Below are positions 1 to 10,965 of a stretch of 64,000 nt of DNA, one piece after another; position 1 is the stretch's first letter, and each line of letters begins with the position of its first letter. The notes below the pieces were generated by a model. It saw nothing but the letters and a program-made list of their open reading frames with translations, did not search any database and was not told the DNA's origin. Source of the stretch: Rutstroemia sp. NJR-2017a BVV2 (taxonomy: Eukaryota > Ascomycota > Leotiomycetes > Helotiales > Rutstroemiaceae); NCBI GenBank assembly GCA_002946415.1, contig NJPS01000035.1, positions 248,001-312,000 on the forward strand. The letters are read 5' to 3'. Made by a program: the position numbers and the translations under genes.

Positions 1-115
1 CTAGATAGAATTTATACCCAAGTGGACAAAGATATGGCGTTAAGACCAGGATAAACGCCGACTTATGGTGTTGAATACCACAATGCCCCCACCATGTAAC
101 GCCAAAATGCAGTTC

Positions 116-1145
116 CTAAAACCTTCTATTGAGTCCAACCAAGCTGAAGAACTCATTTCTTGTCTTTTCTCTCTTTTCTATGCATCCCAAAACACAGCTT
201 GTAATCGTTGTAGCACTTGTCTTTTCAACACCACGCATAACCATGCATAGATGACTTGATTCCATGACAACTGCAACACCTTGGGGTTTCAAGACCTCCA
301 TAACAGCATGGGCAACATCCTTCGTAAGACGCTCTTGTATCTGTAGTCGACGTGAAAACATATCCGCAATTCGAGGAAGTTTTGATAACCCAATTACGTC
401 TCGATCCGGAATATATCCAATGTGCATCTATCTCGGGTCAGCATCTCGTTCTCTGGATCCATCCGCGGGGTTCCGCACCTTTCCTGTAAATGGAACCATA
501 TGATGTTCGCACATGCTAAAAACCTCGATATCCTTCACAATGACCAATTCGTTGTGTCCCTCGTGGAAAATTGCCTCATTCACAATGTCCCTCACATTTT
601 CTTGGTATCCTTTTGTAAGATATAACAATGCTTTTGCGTATCTTTCCGGGGTCTGAAGGAGCCCTTCACGGTCCGGGTCTTCACCAATGCATTCGAGAAT
701 TGTCCGAACAGCACCGGTCATTTTTTGCATTCGAACAGCTGCTTTTTCTGGAGATTCATCGAGACGCTCACGAGCTCCCTTGCCTGGAAGATGGTCAATA
801 CCGTCCGAAAATAAGAGCATTGAACATACTTGGTCTGCTTAGCCCATCGAAGTCAATGACTGGGCTGGGACTTCTTTCTTCTTCAATTGGTTCTTCTTCC
901 ACGCTGATTGGACTCGCCTCATCTCTTGGATCTCTTGCAGGTTTACTGCTGATGCTGTGTCTTCTCCTTGAGCCCGATCTATTGTATTTTGACTTTCTCT
1001 TCTTTTTTTTCTTGCTTACTTCCCCTCCTTCCGTGCTTCCACTTTCTAACTTTCGTTTCGAGGGATTTTGGCCATTGACATGATCGTCTCCTTCCAAATT
1101 GGTATTTTCGACGTCTTTAGAGTCGATACTGTTGAACTGAACCAT
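116..1145 (-). CDS. GTP cyclohydrolase I (three exons)
   Basis: The enzyme converts GTP to 7,8-dihydroneopterin triphosphate, the first step of folate and pterin synthesis. Exons read on the minus strand are 1145-830, 783-479 and 427-116 (introns of 46 and 51 nt, GT-AG), giving about 310 residues. The core carries the zinc and active-site segment [11 protein letters not shown], which continues across the second intron into MHIGYIPDR, then [17 protein letters not shown] and QERLTKDVA. These are diagnostic for the FolE/GCH1 family. The first ~105 residues are a low-complexity Lys/Ser/Arg-rich extension (KKKKKRKSK) of the kind fungal homologues often carry. The C-terminal segment is somewhat unusual (a second Cys and RNEFFSLVG). 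The gene is divergent from TAF11. The family call is firm; the exon ends are inferred from frame and conservation. Confidence 0.93.
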
Positions 1146-1580
1146 GACTTGAAGATGGAGGGGAATTGATTTGTTGTTTGTTATGAGTCAACATCAAAAA
1201 ATTAATGAAGATATAAGGTCCGGCGGATTACTGTAAATATTGTTCTAAACCTTAAAACTCCGCCTTCGCCTCTTGACGCAAAGAGAAGGAACTAAAAATT
1301 TATCGGAGCTTCGGCTTTCAGCCTTACGTGCCAGCCCGGAGAGTCGGATTGCGTTTTGCGTTGAACCCCCTAACTTCTTACCTTTTGAGGAGAGACAGTA
1401 AAATCCCACCGCGGCTGCTTCTACGCCACAATTTAAGCGGCATCTGATAACCTTACGCGGCGCGTTGTTCGGACGTGGAAATCTATTCAGAACTTCTAGC
1501 TTTACCCACGTCAATCACGTTGGCCAGAACTAAGTTTAGGAAGAAGGAAGGCTAGAAATCGCTCCACTTCGCGCTTCAAC
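1146..1580. promoter_or_regulatory. Divergent intergenic region between GTP cyclohydrolase I and TAF11
   Basis: This 435-bp region separates two start codons that point away from each other, so it must hold both promoters. An open frame on the minus strand (1245-1514) resembles no family I know and I treat it as chance. I see no clear TATA box or repeat. Confidence 0.5.
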
Positions 1581-2534
1581 ATGGCTTCTCCACCTCAAGA
1601 TCTTCCTAACAATTCTCCTCCATATCCATCCAATATCAATCTCCCTCAAGCGTCCCATAAACGCCGACCTTCTGAAGCCCCTTCCAGCAAACGTCGAAAA
1701 GCCAGTATGATTTCCGTCAATTCAACAACTTCTGCGCATCCTTTGCGACAAACATCCTTCCCACCGGAGTCGGCGGTTTTCACACCTAATTATGAGCGAT
1801 CTCCGAGTGTCGATACGATGTCACTTGTCAGCGGTAGCGTGGCAGGTCCAGGGAGGAAGAAGCGTGCGCGTAAAAGTAAAACAGGAAAGGGAATCGACGA
1901 AGAATCCGCGACAGGTTCAAATAAGCAAGACGGCCCATTGGCAAAGAAGCGTCGAACATCAAATGCTAGTGCAGATGAGGAAGAAGACGATGGCGTCGAC
2001 CAAACTATTACGCATATGGCATCTGGCACAAAGGAAGAAAAACAAAGAGAGATGGAGAAACGGGCAGTGTTGGTGAAGCACATGGACGATCAACAATTTC
2101 GAAGGTATGAAGCAGTTAGAAGTGCGAAGTTGGCGGATGCTACGGTTCGAAGGATTGTCAACCAAACGCTTTCGCAATCAGTTCCTGCGACGGTCATTCT
2201 AGCTATTCGATCGGTCGCAAAACAATACATTGGAGAGGTAATTGAAGGGGCAAGGAAGGTTCAAACACAATGGATTGAAGCTGGAGAACCAAATTCCGGA
2301 TTACCTAGTCCACCTGCAGAAGACACAACAATGGAAGGCGGCGATGATGTGAAAGAGGCGAGGGAACTGAGGAGAGCACCATTACAAGCAGATCATTTAA
2401 GAGAAGCATTGAGGAGATCCCGAGACGCTACTGAAGGTGGTATGGCCGGTCAATTGAATTTATGGCAATTGCAACAACATAATGGGGTTGAAAGGTTTGC
2501 TACGAGGGTCAGGGGAAAGAGGCTATTCAAGTGA
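1581..2534 (+). CDS. Transcription initiation factor TFIID subunit 11 (TAF11-like)
   Basis: A subunit of the general transcription factor TFIID, which in known complexes pairs with TAF13 through a histone fold. The single-exon, 317-residue protein has a disordered, Ser/Pro- and Lys/Arg-rich N-terminal half with several basic patches that may serve as nuclear localisation signals (KRRK near 37-40, KKRARK near 93-98, AKKRR near 121-125). The TAFII28-type histone fold spans about residues 155-235, with the conserved run MDDQQFRRYEAVRSAKL, then VRRIVNQTL and IRSVAKQYIGEVIEGAR. The C-terminal tail (PLQADHLREALRR) is also typical of fungal TAF11. No introns are needed. Confidence 0.9.
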   Translation: MASPPQDLPNNSPPYPSNINLPQASHKRRPSEAPSSKRRKASMISVNSTTSAHPLRQTSFPPESAVFTPNYERSPSVDTMSLVSGSVAGPGRKKRARKSKTGKGIDEESATGSNKQDGPLAKKRRTSNASADEEEDDGVDQTITHMASGTKEEKQREMEKRAVLVKHMDDQQFRRYEAVRSAKLADATVRRIVNQTLSQSVPATVILAIRSVAKQYIGEVIEGARKVQTQWIEAGEPNSGLPSPPAEDTTMEGGDDVKEARELRRAPLQADHLREALRRSRDATEGGMAGQLNLWQLQQHNGVERFATRVRGKRLFK

Positions 2535-3691
2535 TATGTTACTTTTCAGCGATGGAGTTTAAGGAACTGGGAACTTTGGAATATGAGGATTGTAAGATAC
2601 CACCAAACTTATTTGGCAATGAATCAACCACATTTCAGAGGATGATTCATCCGAACATCTATACATCTATTCTATGACTGTCCAGTACAGGCACATTCAG
2701 ACGTATATATAGTCTACAAACAGGGCACATCTCCTGTATTTTGATCGGTATAAGGATAACCCGAAGCCTCCCCAAGATCGTCAACCTCTAAACTTGCGAA
2801 CATCCAATGTGATTATTTTCAAGGGGCTCGGTTAGAGGTTACATTTGAAAACTACACGGGGGCAAAACATCGAGACAACTGAGCAATATATTATATTTTC
2901 GGGCTACTTTATTCCTATTTGGGTGATTTACTCGGCCATTGTGGATGCTTTTGTCCTCAGCTTCCTATGAAGAAACACCGAAGCATAAGAAGACAGAACG
3001 AAGATGAAAACAATCGCAATATCTCTCCAGCCTGCTTCCGCTGTCACACACAGAAGGCGCGACAACCTCTCTGGGTGTGAATGTTTGTGATAAAACGACC
3101 ATTTTCTCAAAGCGGCTGATGCTGATACCAGACATTTGGAGGTGACAGCGGTTTGTCTAGATTTTCTGGAATCCACATCCAGTAGTCATTCTCAAAGAAC
3201 CGTACTCAGAAAACGGAACCTCATTTCAAGACTCTGCGCGTTGGTTACATGGTATGATCAGTAGTGTCACAAAAACATTATAATAGTCTATGGTCCTGCT
3301 ACATTCTCACTCAGTTCTTCCACTGCTGGAAGTAGATACTTTGAGTCAAGCAAGGGACAACAAGGCACGGTGTGCATGCCGGCAATTGAGCGAATCGACC
3401 GACGTATGTGTTCAGGGTTTTATTTTTTCAAAAGCCGACCCTCTCCGTAAGTCTACAGTACACTTGGCTGGCTGCTGGGCAGCGGATCTTAAACTTGCTT
3501 GGCGGATTGTGCATGTCCGTATTTCCGCCTCCTTATAACCTACGCACCATACCGACTTGTACCTCGTACAAGCAATACCATCTCTCGGGTGATATGAAGG
3601 TAAGTGTTACATTAGGCTGAGCATATTACATCCGCGTCTCTACAAGTTGTCTCGATCCGCGAGCACCTAAAGGGTTACAGAATCCCCCATA
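2535..3691. other. Intergenic region after TAF11
   Basis: A 1.16-kb stretch holding the presumed TAF11 3' UTR and the promoter of the next regulator. Only short shadow frames are present. I see no repeat or RNA gene. Confidence 0.4.
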
Positions 3692-6101
3692 ATGGATACT
3701 CGGATAAATCCCGAAAATACCGAAGGTTCGTGGCTATCCTTCATGCATTCCATTTCGAGGGATTGTACTCACTTGCATACTATTTTGCGCCTTAGAAAAA
3801 CAGGCATACCAGCGAATCTCTAAGGCATGCCAAGAATGCCGTCGGCGGAAAAAAAGGTGTGATGGCGCTTCAACGTGCAGAAATTGCGAACTGACATCAG
3901 CAACCTGTAATTATCGCTCAAAGGTGCGAAATAGGAAAAGAGCCAAGAGAGTGGATATTGAGCAACAGCAGCAACGCTCCATTTCAAATGAAGGGGATCG
4001 TAGCCCTAATACCTCGATCATCTTGGGTGCACAACAACAACAACAACAAATACCATTAAGCAAACCTCAGCCATTATTCGAGAGCTCCCGACATACTCCA
4101 CAGCACATATCTACCTCCAATGTGCAGAATACCATATTGCAGAGTCAAGATGACCGTGCAGGCACTGCATTTATCAATCGGAGCGTATCTGCAACACACA
4201 TCGCATCTCCATCTTGTGTTCTTCAGCTCTATTACGGCGCTTCATCCAATTTCTCATTCCTGCAGCGGATCCATCAGAGAATTTCTGGTTCGGCAACGAA
4301 GAGTAGGCCAGGAGACGACGTTGAAGAGGGTGGACCTGGACTAGACTTCTATGGCCAACGGTCTCTTTTCTTTGGGACACCCAACTCCAGCTGTCAGCAA
4401 AATAGTCTTCCTGGCTTCTCTTCCTTAACCTTCCTCTCCGAAAAACTCGCTGAATCCTTCCTTCCAGACTATCTGGAGACGACCTATCATCTGCATCCTT
4501 TTCAGACACCTGAGGAGGTGTATCGCTTGGTCAAGTTGATGTTTGAAAAGCCACAAGACGAAAAACAGAGCAGCGACCGAACAGCAATTCTAATGGTTAT
4601 TCTGGCTATCGGCGCCAGCATGACAAACAACACTGCGTGGGGTGAAATGCTTACTGAAAAAGCCAAGAACGTCATGAATGCACAAGGCCATGTTGTGAAT
4701 TTACAGGCTGTCCAGTTAGCTTTGCTTTTGATATGTGGCCCTCCTAATATCTGTTGAAGAAACGCAGCTAACTTCAATTTTACGCTCATTACGAGTATCT
4801 CCTTGGTCGTCCGAACTCTGCATACTTGTATTTGGGTACAGGTGTGAGGAAAGCATTTGCAGCAGGTCTTCACAGAGAAGGACAAAACTACGAGGTGGAC
4901 CCGAAAAGAATTATTCAGCAGCAGGAGAGACGCATTACTATATGGTCTCTTTATTTCTTTGAATCGTGAGCACACTTGACTGTTGGCTTGTGAAGAACTC
5001 ATCTCATATTATATAGCTTGATTTGCTTCGCACTTGGCAGGCCTAGCTCTCTTTCGAAAACGGATATCAGTTGTCCATACCCCGAAAACCAGCCGTTCAT
5101 CTGGGCATTAGTGAGGTTAGCCAATCTGACTTCAGAAGCTGCAAGTTCCATATATACGCATCGAAAGTCATCTCTACATGATCTGTACAAGAAGGCTCAA
5201 AAGATACAGAGTGGTCTCCAAGATTGTGCTCTCGATCTACACGAGAGACTAGGAATAAGAATAACTCAGAGTTCTTGGGGAGGTGAGCTGAATATCAAAC
5301 ATATGATATTACACAACAGTAAGCAAAATTACATTTTCGATGGTTCTAGCAATTCACAGGACTTCTAGTATATCATCATATTTTATTACAAATCTTTCGA
5401 CCATTCATGATCGCTGATGTCGAACATCAAAAATCGGCTGCCACTGCGGGAGGTATAGGTGATATGAGCCGTTCCAGATATGAGATATTCAGCTGGCTGT
5501 CAGAAGCATGTAGCCGTGCGGTAGACGCAGCTTTTTCTCTAATTCGGTTTATCTCCGCAGCTTCCGAGCAGAATGCTGCCACAAGAGTATGTTAACATCC
5601 CAGCCAGAACTGGAGTTATTGACTGGGTAATTGTAGGGAATGAAATTCATCGCTTTCTATATTGAGGGTGCTTGCTTTCTTTTGATATATGATATCTTGA
5701 GGGATAAGACCGCGAAGAACCGCAATGTTGAGGCAGTCAAGATTGGGCTACAGTGTCTCAAAAATATGGTACCTGGGGGAGAATTGATTACAAGCAACAT
5801 CATTTCTATCCAGAGATTACTTGATACAGTCGATTTGATGCCGGCGCGGACAATGAATGAACCTACGTCCACAGGTTTTGCGTCAGACAACCTCGACAGT
5901 ACATCAGCTTTGAATAGACCTACAGGCATCGATTTCTCCTTAGATACGCTGGTTAACTTCGCGGCAGGTTGGGCTACCTTTCACGATAGTCGATGTTTGA
6001 GTCAAAATACCGTTCCAGAACCAGAATACTTCAATCCCGACATCTTCAATATAAACTGGGAGTTTGACACCGTTGCAACTGCTCCTCCTGCTCTATTTTA
6101 A
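3692..6101 (+). CDS. Zn2Cys6 transcription factor with fungal-specific domain
   Basis: A predicted DNA-binding regulator. Proposed exons are 3692-3725, 3796-4734, 4842-4965, 5017-5318, 5360-5586 and 5637-6101, which keep frame and give 696 residues. Exon 2 opens with the zinc cluster CQECRRRKKRCDG, then CRNCELTSATC, followed by a basic region and Gln runs. The middle-homology region (PF04082 type) runs from the segment AILMVILAIGA through LHREGQNYEVDP, RRITIWSLYFFES and LGRPSSLS. One junction is odd: the stretch after 4734 encodes, in another frame, a family-typical YEYLLGRPNSAYLYLG (4790-4838). The frame-consistent intron 4735-4841 removes it, and no GT-AG pair keeps it in frame. Either a frameshift or an unusual splice is present. 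The first donor (GTTCGT) is non-consensus. Confidence 0.8.
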
Positions 6102-7079
6102 ATCAATAGCTGTGCAAGGACCTAGGAAAATCCGAACTTGCATCCATATGCCGTTGGCGGAAAACAAGGCATGAAGGACTCACTTCAATCTATTTGCCGG
6201 ATTTACATACTCGAGAAACACAGAGGGCGTGGACGAGTTCATTCAATGTGGCGAGAATTGCGGATCAATAAGACTCGTTATCTACTGGGCGATGTCACTG
6301 AGGAATTCTTCCGGGATACGTCATTGGCCAGTGGAAGATGGCGTTGTTCAAACAACGTTAAGTTCTGGGATATTTGTGCGCCGAACCTTTCTACTAGACT
6401 ACTACAGTGAGAGTTGAAGATCTTCTTTCAATAACCCCACCTATCGTAAACCCACCGAGATCTACTCTTTCTCCAATAAGTAAAAGGCGTCCTTCTGGAT
6501 TCAATTCTAGACATTTTCTGCATGCAATAACTCTTTCATTGGCCAGTATGCCCCTTCAAAGTTGGGTCGGAATGGGTGGTAAAGCCCCTCAAGTGCCCTC
6601 TGTTCATCAGTGGAGAGTAGACCTAAAACATTACTCCAGTGGATAACTCGTTGCTGGTGGAAAATGGGATAGCCTAAATGAACACACATGAAGCAATGAT
6701 TCGTTAACAGCCTGAGAGAGAAACTTGGGCTTATAAGTTGATCGACGGTGCCTTGAGGCAAGCAAGTGCTAGCTCCACCTTTATCAACCGCGTCGTGTAT
6801 ATTTACCGTATTGGGATAGTAGGGCCGCATCAGCTTTCTATGTGTGCGTCACTAGTAGGTCACCACATAACACCTAAAGCCGATGATTACAAATCCTAAC
6901 CACCGAGTAGGTCTAGTCGGCTCTTTGTAGAGTCCGGATTATCAATATCGCCAAGATGTTCTTTGAAGTACTTCTCCTTTATAATAGTTGGGTTAACTAC
7001 GCGCAGGTAATCTCATCTCATTCCTAGACTACTTTTTTTTCAAACCTCATGTAAATTATTTCTACCGAAGACCTGCAAC
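6102..7079. other. Intergenic region with only weak open frames
   Basis: A 978-bp stretch between the regulator and a small conserved-looking gene. Open frames on both strands (for example 6138-6410 plus and 6507-6830 minus) show no family signature. A decayed gene is possible but cannot be shown from the sequence alone. Confidence 0.35.
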
Positions 7080-7730
7080 ATGGATACCACGGAGATTATG
7101 ACTTTCAATATCAACCCAATACTCGAAGCGGATGGTCAACGGACGATAGATGATGTTATACAAGAGGCAGTCAACACCTTACGAGAGACATCTCCCCTAC
7201 GCCAGTTCGTTCTCGGGACCCAGGTTCAAGATAATGGAATTGTTCAGATTACCTCAAAGTGGGATCGATCCGTAGCTCAAGGGTCTGATTCTCTGTTGAA
7301 GAGTCTGAGCACTATTTTTGGCCCAGTCCAAGATACCTATAATATTGTCTTCCATCAAGAAGCTGCCGAAGATAATGATCCTGCAACGGCGAGTGTAGTC
7401 GAGTTCGTCAAAACGCGGTTTCCAGCCTCCCATGTCTCGCCGGAGTTTCAACGAGAAATTGAAAAGGATTTCCTCAGATTCGATGATATTTACATCGAAG
7501 AGGTGAAAGGACATTTGGGATGCACTTACGGCTGGGTTTTGGAAACGCAGAAGATTGAAGGCGAAGACGTGAAAAGTTTCTTCGTCATGAGAGGCTGGGA
7601 GAGTATGGATTCTTTCGAGCAGTCTATACAGACTGGGGCGTTTAAAAAATCGATACCCATCTTGCTTGGGTGGAATGCTCCCTTTCAGATGGTACATATT
7701 TCCTCTTATAAATCAGTGACTGGGAGCTAA
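7080..7730 (+). CDS. Hypothetical protein, dimeric alpha/beta-barrel-like
   Basis: A single-exon protein of 216 residues with no signal peptide or membrane segment. Two halves each contain a pattern like the ferredoxin-type barrel of antibiotic-biosynthesis-monooxygenase (ABM) proteins: a hydrophobic strand, then W-D or W-E-S-M-D-S-F (FVLGTQVQDNGIVQITSKWD in the first half, SFFVMRGWESMDSFEQSI in the second). In fungi such proteins are often small uncharacterised stress or cluster-associated proteins. The start is the first ATG after a stop-rich leader and begins MDTTEIMTFNINP. It lies tail to tail with the SDR at 7957-8947. The assignment rests on pattern only; no catalytic residues can be named. 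Confidence 0.6.
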   Translation: MDTTEIMTFNINPILEADGQRTIDDVIQEAVNTLRETSPLRQFVLGTQVQDNGIVQITSKWDRSVAQGSDSLLKSLSTIFGPVQDTYNIVFHQEAAEDNDPATASVVEFVKTRFPASHVSPEFQREIEKDFLRFDDIYIEEVKGHLGCTYGWVLETQKIEGEDVKSFFVMRGWESMDSFEQSIQTGAFKKSIPILLGWNAPFQMVHISSYKSVTGS

Positions 7731-7956
7731 CAACTGGTAGTGGCATGTGCAACGCAAAGTTCTAAATGAGTAATTCATTATTTGATTGTTCGTCATCCTT
7801 TGGTAGGAGGCTAGTATGACCGGCCGCCTCCATTGGTAATCCAGCTGCTGTGGATATGTGCTTGGAAACTCAACTACCAACTTCGTTTTCATGGAGTTTA
7901 GTTTTTTAGCCACAGATAACTCAAAACAACATCAGCTCTGGTCTTGCTTTGATGTA

Positions 7957-8947
7957 TCACCAAACCATTCTCATCTTCAATTTATCACCTTCCACAATTT
8001 CTTTTTCGCGGGAAATGAATTCGGGCATATCCCACGTGCAACTGATGTATCTACCAGCAAGCCACTCTCTTTTCTCTTTCGTTAGGAAAACCATCGTATC
8101 AGCAGCGAGCTCGACGCTATCCACAAGAACTGCGAGATTTCTGGTCAGCAAATGCACTATCATTGAGGGTATTACTCACAGTCAGAACTTATATTTCCTG
8201 GCTCCCTCTTCACCATTTCAGTTGGTATACCCCCTGGGTGCACCGAAAAAGCCAATAAGCCTTGCTCCCCGTAGTCAGCATTCAAAAATTCGGTGAACCT
8301 GAGAATCGCGAATTTGGTGGTCTGGTAGCTACTGGCTCCACGAGTTATGCCATGAGCTCCAATGGAACTAAGATTGATAATCGTTTTATCACCGCCTTGT
8401 AGCATCAAAGGGATGAAAGCTTTCGAGACTAAGTAGACACCATGGTAGTTGATCTCCCAGGTTTTCCAGTACTCCTTTTCATCGCCCTCGCAGAGAGGTA
8501 CCCATTTCTCCAAAAAGCCTGCGTTGTTGACGAGGATATCTAGCTGCCCAAATTCCTTCTCGGCGCTCTTTGCGGCTTCAGTTATGGAAGCTGCATCTGT
8601 GACATCGAGGCTGTGTTTGAGAATTTGTGGGACGGGATGGCCAGCATTGGTTGCAGCACTGATGACGTCGTCCTGAATGGTTGCAGAAAGGGATCGTGCT
8701 CCAAGGCCGATTTTCGAAGCACCAGCTGCGGCGTATGAAAGAGCAAGCGCAAGGCCAATCCCTTTCGAGGCCCCAGTAATATAGACCGACTTGCCTTTAA
8801 AGTTCGAGAGAGTAGGCGCAATGGCAGAGTAGGTATCGTTGTGAATGGTTTGAGTGAAATTTACGCCTAGCAAGTTAGCACTTATTGTAGACGCAGTGGG
8901 TTCGGAATCGTACCTGCTTCGGGTCTGACGGGCGGGTAGCTTGGCAT
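7957..8947 (-). CDS. Short-chain dehydrogenase/reductase (SDR 1, three exons)
   Basis: An NAD(P)-dependent oxidoreductase of unknown substrate. Exons on the minus strand are 8947-8914, 8866-8180 and 8129-7957 (introns of 47 and 50 nt), giving 297 residues. The first exon is only 34 nt (start MPSYPPVRPEAG) and was chosen because it joins in frame to VNFTQTIHNDTY, a start typical of this subfamily. Key motifs are the cofactor loop TGASKGIG, the NNAG strand (LDILVNNAGF) and the catalytic YQTTK with an upstream Ser (INLSSIG). The C-terminal segment LAGRYISCTWDMPE matches that of SDR 3 at 36576-37533, so the two are relatives. It is convergent with the alpha/beta-barrel gene. Confidence 0.85.
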
Positions 8948-10965
8948 AATGAATACAGAAATGTAGGTTCTGACTGAGTTTGATATTGGACCATGAAAAG
9001 GAAAGTTTTATTTGCAAAGTCGGTCTTAGATATGCAGAGGCTTGCGCAGATATACAAGTTTATCTCCATTTATCTCCATCATGATTGACATAAAAGAGTC
9101 AGCAATCGATATATCCCTACCAATCAAATATACTACAAGGGGCAGACCCACAAACATGCCTGTTGACGTTTCCTGTCTTCAGGGGTCATTCTCGGATACC
9201 CATCTCGGTCTTGATCTCGGGGATACGCGGAGATACACTGTACCTTTTCAATTAGCTTATTTAGAGGCTAAAGAAGTATCATATATTGCTGCTAACTGGC
9301 CACGATGGTGAAATAGAGTTAGACATAATCATGGAAACAAACCATGGTATGCATTTATCGCCCTAAGCAAGAGTAGGTTTGGGCGAGTCTATGATACAGG
9401 ATGGGCTCGCGGGAGAGTCGTATTTGGCAAGTTTTAATCGGCTATGATACGAGAGACCAGGAGGACAGACGGGAGAAGCATAAAAAGCAAAGGCGATGAG
9501 GGAAAGATAAAAAGCGTTGGAGCCACGATAGCGGGGTAGGTTGGGTATAACCCCACCTGCTTTTACGTAGTGATTCGATTGATAAGGATTGATAAAGCCT
9601 TGGTAATAGGCCTTAATATACAGATAAAAATAGCGTCTTTCCCGCTGTAGATAGCTCTTGGACTCAAGCCTATCCAATTTACTCATTAGGCCCTATGGTT
9701 CCATGACAGAGAAAGAAGAGAGGGAAGGAGAGAAGTGAAGATATGACTGAGAATGAAGACGATGAGAATGCGAGTAAAGACTAAGCTGAAGAGAGAGGTC
9801 GAGTGCAGACTTGCACAGTGATCCTAACTATCAGTAGCCCCTTTATGGAATTTGGGCCTACAAGAACTACAAAAGTGATCATACTTGTACAGCAGATATT
9901 CTTTTCCCTCCATGGAACCTACGTTGGACAAGGTGCCCGACCGTACGAAGAAGAATGGAGATTATAGAGTGCAGCGAAGATTCCACGATATACCTTTTCA
10001 GATAAGGCATTCGATCTAATAAGCATTTGAATCATTTACTTTCACAAATAAAAGCGAAGCCAAGGAGTAAAATAATATTTACAGATATTATCAACTATTT
10101 ATTTCCAGAAGTCAGGGCAAAAGATAGTGTATTCGAGGAGTACGAGGTAGCATCAAAACTTTAATTGTTTGTGCTTTTGGCGAGCCAGAGAATGGCGAGT
10201 TAAAAGGGGGCCCTGGGAAACAGCATATATGACCCCACAAGTATTTGGACATAAAGATAGAAGGCTTCAAAATAATGAGATTTCAGACTGGATATGATCG
10301 ATCTTGCTACACCGCTCTGAAAGAAAACGCAACTTAGGTCTCAGACACAATAGTTTGTCGATGTCTCAGGCCTAGAGACCCTATGTTGGCGATTGGCGGT
10401 GTGAAGCTCCGCGGCCTGGAATGGGCGCCAACATGAGATTAATCTCGCCCAGTAAGGCTGAAGGACACAGATATATAGGAAACCAGTGGTTACGAGCGGA
10501 GCAGCACCTCCTTCACTCTGACGAAATCTATCCGCTAGAATTATTGCAGTGTTCATTACCCCAATAAGACGTCACACACTACGCATGGCCAACGCTATTT
10601 GATATTTATTTCGTGATTAATTTAGTCTGGGTATAATTCTGTGGAAGTTTGACGAAAGGGATACGTCAGAGGGTTCACAGCGTGGTTGTTATTCATCACT
10701 CAGTGGCTGACAACATCTCGCTTCGGCTTCATAGCTATACGTATGTACACTTTATCTTACTAGAAGTTGGAACGGCAATTGAGTAGCGCAAATCCCGGGT
10801 ATCGTCCTAGTGCCATCTAATTTAACTCGATTATCAGTAAGACGTGCAGCGAAACTGTTTAATCGGAATTAAGATCTCTTTACCTTCAATTTGTTGTTGC
10901 GAAGATCTCACATTAACCCGTCAGCTACAGCGTCAGGCCGTCACGAGTCGTGCGGGAATTGAATC
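8948..10965. other. Intergenic region, no gene recognised
   Basis: A 2.0-kb stretch between SDR 1 and the ABC transporter. Open frames at 9042-9311, 9363-9686 and 10341-10556 lack any recognisable motif. A purine-rich segment lies near 9700-9790. It presumably contains both upstream promoters. I see no RNA gene or repeat pair. Confidence 0.4.

Noticed and set aside
1245..1514. 89-residue minus-strand frame between GTP cyclohydrolase I and TAF11
   Set aside because: No family signature; it lies in a divergent promoter region and is probably chance.
6138..6830. Overlapping frames on both strands after the first regulator
   Set aside because: No recognisable domain, intron or start context. 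A decayed gene cannot be shown.
9363..9686. 107-residue minus-strand frame
   Set aside because: Composition and lack of motifs look like chance; no splice partner found.
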